Assembly (NCBI GenBank): GCA_907163375.1
Contig: CAJQUW010007294.1
Location: 248,001 to 312,000 of the forward strand
DNA length: 64,000 nt
Reading direction: 5' to 3'
Origin: Prostheceraeus crozeri
Lineage: Eukaryota > Platyhelminthes > Polycladida > Euryleptidae
The notes under the pieces are model-generated. The model did no database searches. It saw only the letters and a list, made by a program, of their open reading frames with translations, and was not told the origin of the DNA. Below are positions 1-11,209 of this stretch, in pieces. The number at the start of each line of letters is the position of its first letter. The stretch's first letter is position 1. The translations under genes were made by a program, and so were the position numbers.

Positions 1-868
1 CATTATGTACACCGCTGATCTCTTCGACATCACCGACCAACACGGCTTACGCGTACACGCATATGCAGACGACTTCAGCATTTATGGTTCCTCCCTGCCC
101 CCTTCAACTTTCCTACTTACTGCCCGAGTGGAGCGCTGTGTTGAAGACCTCCAGCAGTGGCTGAGCGCTAACAAGCTTCGACTGAACATCCCCAAAACTG
201 AAGTGCTGTAGTGCTTCTCCAGCCGAAAGAAGGACCTACTCCTCTCGACCCCAATTACTGTGGCATCTACTCCAATCACTCCTTCCATTGTCCTTCGCTG
301 CTTAGGAGTGCACATTCACTCCACGCTCTCCATGCGGTCCTTTGTCTCGAGCAAGGTCGCCAGCTGTATTGTTGCTCTCCGGCAGATCCGATCGATCCGG
401 AACTCCCTTACCACATCCACCCTACGTTCCCTCGTCACCTCGCTAGTGCACTCCCGCCTAGACTACTGCTCATCTGTCGTCGACGGTCTCCCTAACACAC
501 AATACCGCCGCCTCCAATCTGTCTTTAACGCTGCTGCTAGACTCCTACACAACTCCTCCAACCGCTCCCACATCACTCCTCTCCTGAAAGACCTCCACTG
601 GCTGCGCATGCAGGAGCGGATCCACTTCCGTCTTGCTGTGTTCTGCTACCAGTGCTCAGCCTTACCTCATCGATTCCCTTCAAAGTGTTTCCTCCATCCC
701 TTCGCGGAGGGACCCCCCTCTTCGTTCCCTCTTTCCCCTTGTAACACTTCTGTTCCTTTCGTTTTCTTCATCTGTGATTGTGACATTACTGTACAGTGGC
801 CTTGAAGTCGTGTTGACACAACGCCACTCAAATATTGTACGTTTAATAAATAAATAAATAAATAAATG
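1..868 (+). mobile_element. 3' part of a LINE (L2/CR1-like non-LTR retrotransposon), cut by the window edge
   Basis: This is the C-terminal half of a reverse transcriptase ORF. The catalytic YADD box is read as HAYADDFSIYG at about 52-84, and the thumb region follows at about 260-700 with RLDYCSSVVDGLP, FNAAARLL and HITPLLKDLHWL, a run typical of L2/CR1-type LINEs. The two parts are in different frames and a stop (TAG) sits at about 209-211, so the copy is dead. The 3' end is a run of AATA units at about 842-868, the usual microsatellite-like tail of this group. The upstream part of the element lies outside the window. The clade call rests on remembered motifs, not an alignment. Confidence 0.85.
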
Positions 869-996
869 ACAGCGGCTAAGTCAATAAAAGACACCAATAC
901 CCGTGATTCCCCGACCTCACTCGCCTGACCCAGGAATGGAACCGAAGTCTGCGGTGGAGATGAGCTCGCACCTTCTCCACTAGGCCACTCAAGCGG
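869..996 (-). mobile_element. tRNA-derived SINE head
   Basis: On the minus strand an RNA polymerase III type 2 promoter can be read. Box A is TGGCCTAGTGG (977-987) and box B is GGTTCCATTCC (933-943), at tRNA-like spacing. There is no cloverleaf good enough for a working tRNA. The 3' side runs straight into the AATA tail of the LINE at 842-868, so the SINE either inserted at that tail or shares the junction. The 3' body of the SINE is not defined. Confidence 0.6.
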
Positions 997-1436
997 ATGA
1001 AGTGTTTAGTGTGTTAGTGAGTTAAACGATGTCATTCTCATTAGATATTCTATGCTACGGAAGACCCTTGTTGTACATTTGGGTTGTGTTATACATGAAA
1101 TCTAAATATCTGTATATTTAGCGTTTTGTCCTGATTCTGTAAACGATCTTCGTGGGAAGGAAATGCGAATACATTCAGGCATATTGATTCTAAATATTTC
1201 AAACACATCTGCACGGATTCAGGAGAAGATAAGACCATTGCTAGGAAAAGTCTGCTGGGACCGGTAGCTGGAGATAATTCTCCTCTAACAAGCTGCCTTC
1301 ACCAGAATTGGGACCATTTTCTGACCAGCATCTGTTAGTGAACCACAGAAAATTGGTGGAACATGACAAAGTCCAAATGATGATCTAAATAAATACCTGA
1401 AATAGAAAATACATGGTTGAATATATTCTATGACTG
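997..1436. other. No gene recognised
   Basis: AT-rich non-coding sequence. No splice-consistent exon, conserved ORF or repeat was recognised. Confidence 0.5.
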
Positions 1437-2568
1437 TGCGCAAATTGTCTCTTCCGCTCCGGGAAATTGGCGATTTGCTCCGGAGTACGGAGCACTAAGT
1501 CGGAGCGCACATGCCCACCTCTGGGGACAACTAAGAAGGACACGTGACAGAATGACTACTTGACAATTGTCACGCAGTGTATTTGCTAAAATGTGCCCTG
1601 ATACATGAGAAGCATACAGTACATGAAGATACACTGTCGAAAGTTTATAACCAAAAGAAGGAGTAGATCAATGCGATTCTAATGGCACGACTCCCTCGTG
1701 CGATGTCTAGAACGCTCGAACTTAAATTTTGAAAATAATTTAAGCATGAAAGGGTTATTTGTTTCAAAATTTCATCTATTTGACGTCCCAAGTAATTTTA
1801 AGCAGACAACTCTTCAGAAATCATTAATTACTAAATTTTTACTTGCGGCCAATAGGCAGCACTCAATATTTTTCTTAACCTTCATATTGTCATTAATTAT
1901 TTTCATATTGTTTGGGCATATATAGTGCCGGTACATACTGTGCATGCACATCAGGACTTAGCTGCTCCATCACATCTCTACTCTTCGCATTGGCTGCTGC
2001 GGAGCAACACAAGATGTATGTCATCAAAATCTTCTTGTTTCATTTTATGTACATCAAATGATTTTAACCTACCTCCGCTTCCAAATGAAAACTGATTGAC
2101 AATTAGTTGTCCAGAATTCTGTCTGTGCTGTAATTTCTGTTCTGCACTTGATTTTCATTGATGCTAGGTGATAGAAATGCCGATTTTGTTTTTCTAAATG
2201 GCTGGCATAATTTTCAGATTTTTAAAAAGTTAGCCAACCTTTTAGAACCTTGGGGACGGCACCCAAGGTCATCCAAGGCCAAGGTCAAAGTCCAACCTTG
2301 TTCGGAACGTTGAAATAAATGGCCATCACAGCGTGGAAGAGGTCGAAGAAAACGAGGCCGTCGTTCACATTGATCATAGAAATTAGATGAGTGATTATGA
2401 ACAAAAAGTCGATCACACGTGTCACGTGATGGAATAGGAAATGCATGGACCAGATCGCAGTGTGCTCCTTGACGTATATTTTGCAGACGAATCTCCTCCT
2501 CTTTAAACCCAACACATCCTTTGAATCCAATGGTGCAGAGATAGTGTACGAGACGCATGACAGACCAA
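1437..2568 (+). repeat. Repeat copy A of an unknown 1.1-kb repeat
   Basis: This stretch matches 4832-5906 in the same orientation, at roughly 85-90% by eye, from GCGCAAATT near the start to the shared CATGACAGACCAA. Copy A has about 75 bases near 1995-2070 that copy B lacks. Both copies keep a CCAAT word (1849-1853) and a TATATA word (1919-1924) at promoter-like spacing, followed by the same short downstream sequence. Open frames exist on the minus strand (2214-2615 and 2285-2575), but both are open at once and no protein family was recognised. The copy ends exactly where the Tc1 element begins. Confidence 0.8.
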
Positions 2569-2698
2569 TATACACTTAGCACAATTGAAAACGCACCACC
2601 TGTCAAATCCGTCAAATTGATCGCTATACACGATTGATAAAGAATGGAGGACGCATTCTAACCGATATAGATATCTGTGCTACGGCCCGACGGCGGTC
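2569..2698 (+). repeat. Left inverted repeat of the Tc1 element
   Basis: It pairs with 3995-4120 in reverse complement. The outer 42 bases or so match perfectly and the inner part is patchy. A TA dinucleotide sits at the outer boundary. Confidence 0.85.
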
Positions 2699-2800
2699 AG
2701 GGGTCTAATGACATGATTGACAGCTAATGTAAATGAATAGGACAAACTTTTAGTGATTAAGAAAAGAAATTATTAAACATAACATCTATACTTGTACAAG

Positions 2801-3919
2801 TTAATAGCGGGTATAACCTCCGCGAGCAGTCAATAAGGCACTGATTCGTCGCGGCATTCTGAGGACGAGCCGTCTCAGAAAATTTTGAGGAATTTGTTGC
2901 CAAACTGCAACCACTGTCTCTTGTAATTCACGCAGTGTTTGCGGAGGCGGGTCCCGCTGCTGAACTTGGCGCTTCAGATAATCCCACACGTGCTCGATCG
3001 GGTTCATGTCCGGCGACCTTGATGGCCAGCGAAGAGTCCGTATCCCTAAGTTTTCCTTCAGCTGCTTCACATTGTATGCACGATGCGAAGGTGCGTTATC
3101 ATCTTGCAGGATCCAGTTGGCCACATCTCCGAATGTTCGAGTCGCAAATGGCAGAAGATGCGTTTGCAGCAGTTCAGCATAACGCTCACCAGTCACGTTC
3201 GTGTTGAGCACTACCAGCTCGGTCTTGCCCGTCAGGGTGATGCCTGCCCACACGTGAACGGATGGCCCTTGTTGCTGATGAGTAGGCTGGACGTGTTGCT
3301 GCAGCATCTCTTGGCGTGGCACACGCCAAACACGAATGCGGCCATCATTGCGGAACAGACGAAACCGACTTTCGTCAGTGAAGATGATACGTCTCCATTG
3401 TGGTAGTCTCCAGTGAACTCGTTGCATCGCCCACCGCTCTCTTCGTGCCACATGCGCAGGTGTTAATCTGGGGCATTTGCGCATCTTCCTTGAGCGAAGT
3501 CCTTGCTCTCGAAGCCGATTTCTTATGGTGCCCGAGTTCAGGATGTTTCCTCTGCGACTTCTTTCGCCCCACATCAGTCGTAGCAGAGTTGCGGGAAGTG
3601 TGGGATTGCCTCGCACCATTCTGAGCAATCGCCGGTCATCTCTGGCAGTTGTGTGACGAACTGCACCAACGCCAGCATGTGCCACGGTACCATTTGCTCT
3701 CGCTTTCTTGAGAAGTCGGGCAATCGTCGTATGCGAACGACCGAAATGTCGTCCGACTGCCCGAAGGGACATTCCAGCGTCAAGCATGCCAATAGCACGC
3801 CATCTTTCGGCATCAGACATTTGACGCACCATCTTAAGCACCATTCTGAGCAATCGCCGGTCAGCTCTGGCAGTTGTGTGACGAACTGCACCAACGCCAG
3901 CGGTACCAACAGAACACAT
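2801..3919 (-). CDS. Tc1 transposase (DD34E), full length with a duplicated N-terminal leader
   Basis: The protein cuts and pastes the element by binding its inverted repeats. The N-terminal helix-turn-helix reads from MSDAERWRAIGML to GRSHTTIARLLKKA. The DDE core follows: first Asp in FTDESRFRLF, second in QDDNAPSH, and Glu in DMNPIEHVWD. Exactly 34 residues separate the second Asp from the Glu, so DD34E. The frame is open over 372 codons. The first 29 codons look added: AGVGAVRHTTAR occurs near residue 7 and again near residue 81, and the matching DNA (about 60 bp) is duplicated at about 3641-3705 and 3848-3902. The original start is probably the ATG at 3830-3832 (MVRQMSDAERW). With all catalytic residues present and no stop, the enzyme could be active or only recently silenced. 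Confidence 0.92.
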   Translation of the reverse strand: MCSVGTAGVGAVRHTTARADRRLLRMVLKMVRQMSDAERWRAIGMLDAGMSLRAVGRHFGRSHTTIARLLKKARANGTVAHAGVGAVRHTTARDDRRLLRMVRGNPTLPATLLRLMWGERSRRGNILNSGTIRNRLREQGLRSRKMRKCPRLTPAHVARRERWAMQRVHWRLPQWRRIIFTDESRFRLFRNDGRIRVWRVPRQEMLQQHVQPTHQQQGPSVHVWAGITLTGKTELVVLNTNVTGERYAELLQTHLLPFATRTFGDVANWILQDDNAPSHRAYNVKQLKENLGIRTLRWPSRSPDMNPIEHVWDYLKRQVQQRDPPPQTLRELQETVVAVWQQIPQNFLRRLVLRMPRRISALLTARGGYTRY

Positions 3920-3994
3920 GCTTGCTAAGTAATTCGGTAATAATAATGCTTGCTTCAGTAATTCAGTCTGAACAATTACGTAATCCCACCACCA

Positions 3995-4120
3995 GACCGC
4001 CGTCGTGCAGATATCTATGTCAATTAGCGTGCGTCCTTCATTCCATATTCAATCGAAGCGATTTACTTCGAATTAGCTGGATTTGACAGGTGGTGCGTTT
4101 TCAATTGTGCTAAGTGTATA
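3995..4120 (-). repeat. Right inverted repeat of the Tc1 element
   Basis: This is the reverse-complement partner of 2569-2698. Beyond it the sequence TTGGTGCTCTTCC is unrelated to the repeat that flanks the left end. Confidence 0.85.
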
Positions 4121-4831
4121 TTGGTGCTCTTCCAACTTGATAGTGTTTTCAACTACCGATTTTGTGGGATTTGGGCAGAGTGAGCGACATGCGTCGACCA
4201 ACCCATGGCCGACGCTATTTATTACCCACTCCTCTCGTCTCCAAGACTCATGCTTCTCCCCCCTCCCGTCATGTCTCCTCTCGGCCAAAGACTCTCTGCT
4301 GCCCCGAGTTGCCATACTCGTGTTTCTTCTTTTTCCAGTCTGTCTTCGCGTTAACAGAGCCATGACAGAGTCCTTGTGGTCTACAGCACGCACACTCGAT
4401 CCAGCATCCTACTGTGCCATCAACGTATCCCTTCCCTTTACTCGTACACCTCTTGACCACTCATGTTATTATACAATTACATGACGATTACTCATCAAGT
4501 GAAGACTCCATTTCATGATGGTCCCAAGTTCTTTAGTGACATGAATATTTCAGCACACGCATTTGCGTCTGTGTCTCCATTACAGGATATTTTGTGCATC
4601 CTGCATCCGGCAGCTTCACCTCTTGTCAAAATATTCAGTTAGTCTTGCACAGATGTAGAAGTAATCAAAAGAATTACGGCATCTCATTTAGTGCCAAATG
4701 CCTTGTATTCCGACCCTAAAACTCCTACTGAAACCCTTTGTCTCAAATTTACATAAGGATTAAGCCGATGGTAAAAGAAATCATCATTCCATGAATGTAG
4801 CGCTTTCCTGGGATGTTGATTTCACGGTCGG
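4121..4831. other. No gene recognised
   Basis: A frame is open on each strand around 4073-4484, but neither shows a family motif and no splice signals support them. Nothing else was recognised up to the start of repeat copy B. Confidence 0.5.
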
Positions 4832-5906
4832 AGCGCAAATTTTTTCTTCCGCTCCGGGAAATTGGCGATTTGCTCCGGGTCGCGGAACACAAATTCGATG
4901 CGCACATGCCCACCTCTGCGGACAACTAAGAAGGTCACGTGACAGAATGACAACTTGACAATTGTCACGCAGTGTATTTGTTAAAATATGGCCTGATACA
5001 TGAGAAGCATGCAGTACATGAAGATATATCACTGTCGAAAGTTTATAACCAAAAGAAGGAGTAGATCAATGCGACTCTAATGGCATCACTCCCAACCTCG
5101 TGCGATGTCAAGAACGCTCGAACATTAATTTTTAAAATAATTTAAGCTCGAAAGGATTATTTGTTTCAACTTTTCATCTATTTGACGTCCCAAGTAATTT
5201 TAAGCAGACAACTCTTCGGAAATCATTAATTACTAAATTTGTACTTGCGGCCAATAGGCAGAGCTCAATCTTTTTCTTAACCTTGATATTGTCATTAATT
5301 ATTTTCATATTGTCTGGGCATATATAGTGCCGGTACATACTGTGCATGTACTTCAGGACTTAGCTGCTCCATCACATCTCTACTCTTCGCATTCATAACC
5401 TACCTCCACTTCCAAATGAAAACTGATTGACAATTAGTTGTCCAGAATTCTTTCTGTGCTGTAATTTAATAATGGCACTTGATTTTCATTGATGTTAGGT
5501 GCTAGAAATGCCGATTTTATTCTTATTAAATGGTTGGTGTAGGTTTCAGATTTCATCAAAAATTAGCCAACCTTTTAGAACCTTGGGTACGGCACCCAGG
5601 GTCATCCAAGGCCAAGGTTAAACCCAAGGTCCATCCTTGTTCGGAACGTTGAAATAGATGGCCATCACAACGTGGAAGAGGTTGAAGAAAACGAGGCCGT
5701 CGTTTACATTGATCATAGAAATTAGATGATTGATCATGAACAAAAAGTCGATCATACGTGTCACGAGATGGAATAGGAAATGTATGGACAATATCGCAGT
5801 GTGCTCCTTGACGTATATTTTGCAGACGAATCTCCTCCTCTTTAAACCCAACACATCTTTTGAATCCAATAGTGCAGAAATAGTGCACGAGAGACGCATG
5901 ACAGAC
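4832..5906 (+). repeat. Repeat copy B of the unknown 1.1-kb repeat
   Basis: This is a direct copy of 1437-2568. It keeps the CCAAT word (5251-5255) and the TATATA word (5321-5326) with similar surroundings. It lacks about 75 bases present in copy A. Beyond about 5906 the sequence continues as ACATAGATAGCGAAC, while copy A stops at the Tc1 element. No terminal TG...CA, target duplication or gag/pol sequence was found that would make the two copies LTRs. Confidence 0.8.
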
Positions 5907-6734
5907 CAACATAGATAGCGAACGACAGTCGAGCACAATTCTACCCGACGTGCTTGCTGCACGATCGTCTGCTAGCGACGCGAGTGATCGAAAGAATAGA
6001 ACAGTTGAAGAGTCCCTATAGGTTACTTGAAGGATTTCCATTGACTTATCACAACTTTTTTAAGAGCACTCTCTTTTGTTCTGTTGAAGTGCTTGATGGA
6101 ATTTTAACTCTGAATGACTATCCCCATTCTCCCAATTATACATGAATCTACTGAATTCATTCATTAATTGCAACTTGCCTACCGAGTGAAGATTGTCACA
6201 CTCCCTTCGCCATTTTAAGCATGCTGTCAAGGCCTTTTATCATGAAAGATCATTGTAAAATTCGTTCTTTACTTTGTTTCCTTTTATCATCTGTGCATGC
6301 ATCCTTGTAAATAGTCGAAGTGACTTGCTCACTTAGCGCGAAATTCGTGATTGCGTACTTAATTGCAGATTGACATTATAACATCACTCTTTATTGACTA
6401 TTTCCAATAATTTGTGAATTAATTGTCATTTTGACTGAATATCCGTTGAATAGATTGTGTTGAATAGATTTTCGATGAACAACCCATACATAAATGACAG
6501 TGACTTTCAATTGCCTCTGAGGGTAGTGAATGGAAATTAGATAAAAGCTTCAGAGAGCATCGCGAAATCTGAATTTGATAAAAAGTTAAATTTTGAAAAG
6601 GGCATCAAAATATTCACTCTTCTATTGTGAAAGTAAAGAAAGAAAATTTTGAGAGGGCATAAATACATGAAGATCTCATCAACCCAGATATAAATGACAA
6701 TGACTTGTATGAAAAAAAGGAATTTCACTTACAG
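5907..6734. other. Probable host intron, no exon recognised
   Basis: AT-rich sequence just upstream of the first recognised Ig exon. Short direct similarity (ATAAATGACA...TGACTT and TGCCTCTGAG) links about 6490-6525 with about 6690-6755, perhaps a small local duplication. A strong acceptor closes the stretch at 6733-6734. Confidence 0.45.
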
Positions 6735-7069
6735 AACTGCCGCTGCCTCTGAGTTTTGATGTCGGAGATTCTGAGCTGCAAGAAAAGGAGAACCGTTCCA
6801 TCACGTGTTCGTCTGAGGACAGAGATTTGTATGACATTGAGTTGGAATTCAATCCTGGAGGTGTTCAAGTTCTCATCTCAATGACTGGAAAGAATTTCAT
6901 TCAAGTATTCGAATCCAGGTGGACGCACTGGGAGACAAAGAGACAATTTCCTTTCACAATGCGCGGCGTCACCGTCCACAGTCGTCCGTCTTCTGATCAG
7001 AAGTTGACAGTTTCCTTGTTGGCTACTCCGCAATACAACGGCCGGAATGTGACGTGTACGGGAAAGTCG
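6735..7069 (+). CDS. Host Ig-domain protein, exon 1 of those seen
   Basis: The exon lies between an acceptor (TTTCACTTACAG) and a donor (GTGAGTGAATC). Two leading bases finish a codon from an earlier exon, and the exon ends on a codon boundary. It codes for about 111 residues with the two Ig cysteines in ENRSITCSSED and YNGRNVTCTGKS, about 80 residues apart, the spacing of an Ig fold. The last strand of this domain is supplied by exon 2 (TKRLTVRW). Upstream exons must exist because of the starting phase, but none was recognised in the window. The protein is likely a cell-surface adhesion or recognition molecule; the family member cannot be named. Confidence 0.8.
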
Positions 7070-8200
7070 GTGAGTGAATCATCTTACACGGTATGCATGT
7101 GGCACAGATCAACTAGAGTTAGAGGTATCATCCTCGCATAGTACGAAATTTTGTGACCATTTAAGAATGATGTTTGTTACATCATCTTCTATCATACAGA
7201 ATTCATCTTTTTTCATTGTGTGACTTTTGCGTTCCGATACCACAACACTCATAGCTCCTGAAATTTAATTTAAGGTTTCACGATTGTTTTATTTCCGTGG
7301 TTAGTTTTATTATTATTCCACTTTTGCAACTGTCATTTAGGTACAGCATCAATTGGATCTTCTTAAATGTACAGGAACAGTTATGTGCATATACAACTCG
7401 TGCAAAGCATTAATTCGGTGTAGACATAACAGCAATATGTGGATGTGTTCCGTGTTGATGTGATAATAAGTCTTCGTCATGAAAGATATTGTACTATATT
7501 TTGTTGGAATGGTATGAGCACAGATTTAAATTCTGTGGGCATGAGTGCGAACCAAGGAGAGGTTGTCGATTTCAAAGATATATTCTCTTGTCTCTTAAAA
7601 CACGCGCCTTGTTAACTTGATAATTCTTTAAAAATTGTGTTGATGCACAATCGAGTTCAATTTCTTCGGTTTACAACAAGGTCATTGTCTACCATGATGA
7701 GTGGCGATCATAATATATGAGAAAACATATATCATAATACATTGAGGGTCATAATGCATGATTTCCTAGAGGCTTCCAACACAAAACCTGCCCCCAACCG
7801 TCGAAGAATCACGTATGCAAAGTTTGAGCAACCACTAAGTCTTGCTTAAGCTATCAATGTATACCAACTATCCGCTATCAAAGCCAAGTTAGTAGCACGG
7901 CTGAAAAGTTTTTTATTTTGTGATTTCACACAACTGCGTCCAGACCAAGGGAACAGTAGTTTAGTAGGACTAGCATGAAGAGATCGTTGAGAACAGCTAC
8001 TGCACTACAACATTGCAGTCGGTAGACCGTAAAGCAGCCGAACTTTTGGTATTGCACTATCAGGTGGCGTCGACAATGCACTTCAAAGAACGAGAAACAG
8101 GTGTCGTGAGACATCGTCAGTTTCTTAAAGGAGGAAGATCTAATTCAATAAGATAAAAGCAGCTCATCCGAACAGGTTGGGCACAATGACTGCAGGGTTT
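7070..8200. other. Host intron, nothing recognised
   Basis: Start of the 6.1-kb intron between Ig exons 1 and 2. AT-rich; no element or exon seen. Confidence 0.5.
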
Positions 8201-8223
8201 GAAATAGCGACCAACCTCACCTA

Positions 8224-9310
8224 CGAAGAAACAAAGGCATCATCTTCAACTACATGAAGAGCCGCGGTTATACCAGTGGCCTGAATGTACGACTGACCAT
8301 GTCATTAATGTGGAATATAAAGGAACAACTATTTGACTGTCGTTTCAATGAACTAGAAGACGAATCTTTCCTCATCAACGCGACATCCGGCCGATTTCTC
8401 CTCCATCTAGAAGCTGGAAATAGGGACGGAAGCGACTGTGCGTTAATTGTTACTGGCCGTCCAATACTCATACGACCTGGTATGGAAATAATGGTATCCA
8501 ACCCGACATCGAGTTATGTCGGGCAAAATTGGAGGGCGTATTCGTACTTGGCTACCGCATCGCAGCTTCACCGCTATCATTTCATTTTGACCATCATCCA
8601 TCTCTTCCTCTAGTAAAATGTTCCAGGTCTGTGGAGACGTGATTCACGCTTTACGCCTTACCGGATCTCAAAGCGGGTACCGATCAGCACTGGCAAAGGA
8701 GAGTGCCTTAGCTGCTCGCAGAGTGTGGTACGAGCATCAAGCTGTTCAGTGCAAAAAGTGGACTGATTCATTCGCGAGTTCAAGACCGTTTCTAAAGTAA
8801 TTTGCCACCAATGCTACCAATGTGTAGGTAGACCTGGGTGCAGGACGATGCAGTTTATGAGTGGATTCACTCAAAACAGCGCACGTTGGTCGGCGGAAAC
8901 CTGGCAGATATCGTTTCACTAATTGTCGATGAAGTGCATGAGCTGAACCGGCCGCGTAAACCGCCATCTAAAGAGCTGATTGATATCAATGTGGGCGAAG
9001 TGGTGCGCATCTCAAAAGGGAAATGCATCTTGAAATACCGAAGTGAAAGGAGGAGATTTGCACTGTGGCGACATAAACACGTGAGACGATGAGGACACAT
9101 TCATTGTGGAGCAAGCGGTCCAGCAAAGAACGGTGAAGAGTGGGTGCTGTCGATATGTTTGTGCTATCGGGCGTCGATCAACAGGTAGACATGCTGGCGT
9201 GCTCTTCATCAAATTATCTAACACTTCTAAGCAAAGCACCTGTCTGATACCTCGACTTAAATCGTTATTCGCGCTACTTCTAGGATTCGCAGCCCGGGCA
9301 GCCCGCCGGA
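8224..9310 (+). pseudogene. Possible decayed coding remnant of unknown origin
   Basis: This stretch is richer in G+C than its surroundings and holds four open frames in a row on the + strand (8254-8613, 8618-8800, 8838-9092, 9106-9315), none with a family motif I know. Residue content looks coding-like (FDCRFNELEDESFL, IVDEVHELNRP), but frames change between pieces and no splice sites join them convincingly. It could be a decayed transposon ORF inside the host intron. A chance open region is also possible. Confidence 0.25.
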
Positions 9311-9940
9311 TTTAGTTCCTGAATTATCGATTTTCGGTCTTAACCCTGACTGTAGGAATTTGCCCGGATTACTAAAGGATGACTGTCTCACAGTCACTCA
9401 CTTCGAGACAGTTAATTCACTGCGGTGTGGCGGTATCAGCATCCCTGGCAATCCATTCAAAACCAACTTAGGAGCGTCCAGACATCATATACACATCTAC
9501 CAGTTCAACGCGTTTTAGCGCTACAACATTAATATGTTTAACGGAAAATGTGCTAACATGAAGTTCGCGATTTCTTCTTTCAGCGCTGACACTGAATAGG
9601 ACTGTGGTACGGCGCATTAACCCATGAGCGCACTATGTTGGTCACAGCACTCACACTTGTCGACGTCGTCAAACCCATGGTAGTTAAAATGCTCAGTATT
9701 TGAAGTCCTGAACTTCCGCTGTCTTTTGAATGCCATATTTTATGAATTATCTTTCTTTAAATTGAAATGGCACTAAATTCAAGATTAATTGAAATTCACA
9801 TTTGCACTGATGTGGACAAATGAAGACAAAGGGGAAGACTGTCGCACTAGCGAGAAACAAGTGATTTCGGGAATGTTATGTGGAATATGATTCCAATTCA
9901 TCGAGACAGATACTTGGAATGCAGGACCACTTGGATGTCA
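9311..9940. other. Host intron, nothing recognised
   Basis: No coding signal, repeat or RNA gene was recognised. Confidence 0.45.
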
Positions 9941-9949
9941 TCAGCAGGC

Positions 9950-10022
9950 CACATAGGAGTAAAAGTCCGAGAAAGACAGGAGTGAAGCATTTCCTTTGTC
10001 CATGCTGCAAAACTGATCATTT
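9950..10022 (-). mobile_element. Short LINE reverse-transcriptase scrap
   Basis: About 50 bases (9971-10020) repeat, with a few changes, the sequence at 11291-11340. In that second copy the reading ENASLLSLLDFSSAFDTVDH is the RT motif with the first catalytic Asp region. Here only the GNASLLSF part remains before homology stops. It is a small fragment of the same LINE family as 11210-12840. Confidence 0.45.
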
Positions 10023-10029
10023 GGGACGG

Positions 10030-10345
10030 TAAATGACTAATATTGTTATCTCTTGGTTTCGAATTCAGTTCATTATTTCCGTCATTATCTTCATCTCCTA
10101 TTCCAACGGTTTCGCCGTTTTGCAAATGAATCGATGCTGATGCTGGGGCTCGAAAGCTGGGAGGCAGGTAAATTATCAACACAAAAAGTTTCCTCGTCTG
10201 CACTGTCTCCATCGCTCTGGTCATTTTCAGGAGGTTGAATGAATATACAGCCACTTTCTAAATCATCTTCGAAGTCTGCAATTATCGCAGCGACCTTTTC
10301 AGCATTGCAGTTCCTGAAAAAAAACACGTATATGTATACTACTGA
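10030..10345 (-). pseudogene. N-terminal fragment of a piggyBac-type transposase
   Basis: The minus strand codes for FEDDLESGCIFIQPPEND, then DGDSADEE and NLPASQLSSPS. This arrangement (acidic patch, IxIxPPE, D(G/E)DSxDE, NLxxxQLxxP) is the usual N-terminus of piggyBac/PGBD transposases. The catalytic DDD domain is absent, so only a leading scrap survives. It is separate from the full element at 28148-33996, whose N-terminus reads differently, so at least two piggyBac families have been active in this genome. Confidence 0.5.
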
Positions 10346-11205
10346 CAATTTAGAGCAATTGCAATCGCACGGTAGCACGAGCAGCAAAACTTCAGTAGCC
10401 GAGTTGTCTAGAATACTCTCTGCTAACGGACCGGTAGTGCAGGGGCCCGCAAAGTACACTTTTTGTTCATGTTTTAGTTTTAGGATATATTTGTTATCCT
10501 CAAATGATAATGATAGCTATGTTAGAGCATGACGGTGACATCGATCAATTAGATCATTTATCACATCAATGAGCCTATTTACGAATTCAAACAACTTTCC
10601 GACGTTTATATAAAATAACGTCGCATTACGAAGTATTCCGATTCAGTACATCTACAACTGGAACAGCAGATATTCAACTAGATAAAAATGTTTAGTAAGC
10701 CTAAACTATATTAGATAAATAAATCATTTTAGAAACTCATCAATACCATATTTATAGCGCTGACATCAATTTTCTTCTTAAAAAACGGAAATATGTACAC
10801 CTACCCTCTCGATCCCATGCACTCTGTGAGATTGCAAATGTATTTTCGCGATTACCAATGACATAATGTAAATAGCAATGCAACTAAAAAAAACGTATTT
10901 TCATATTGTATGTAAGTATTAATCTATGATATATTGAATCTAAAATAAATCACATTAATATGGTAGCCATACTCACCGTTTTCGGTTGCCTGAAGTAGTC
11001 GCCATTTTGAAAAAAGGAATACTTTGAATGCGCGCCCTTCCAAAGCAAACTAAAACAAATGGTTGTTTTTCTTGTTTTATTATTGGATAGTATATTCAAC
11101 TTAATCAGGTAAAATTGCTGGTAAAAATTCCGTGAGATGGCCATGTCACATCATTTCTTAGAGTTGCACTCTCACAGAGTGCATGGTAGGGAATGGGGTA
11201 AGAAG
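10346..11205. other. Host intron, nothing recognised
   Basis: AT-rich sequence with no supported feature. Confidence 0.45.
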
Positions 11206-11209
11206 ACAC

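Larger units (their letters stand above)
2569..4120 (-). mobile_element. Tc1/mariner-superfamily DNA transposon (Tc1 type)
   Basis: The element is about 1.55 kb with inverted repeats of about 130 bp at 2569-2698 and 3995-4120. The outer 42 bases or so are identical (starting TACACTTAGCACAATTG) and the inner parts share blocks such as TAGATATCTG and CGACGGCGGTC. TA dinucleotides lie at both ends, the family's target site. It carries one full-length transposase on the minus strand. The left flank is the end of repeat copy A, but the right flank does not continue that repeat, so the insertion was not a clean cut into one intact copy, or rearrangement followed. Confidence 0.9.

Noticed and set aside
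869-996. A working tRNA gene
   Set aside because: The pol III boxes are present but acceptor and anticodon stems do not pair; the same holds for 22490-22590.
2935-3928. Plus-strand frames opposite the Tc1 transposase
   Set aside because: Shadows of the minus-strand gene, which has full family motifs.
1437-5906. The two 1.1-kb direct repeats as LTRs of a retroelement
   Set aside because: No TG...CA ends, no target duplication, no primer site and no gag/pol between them; the space holds a Tc1 and unrelated DNA.
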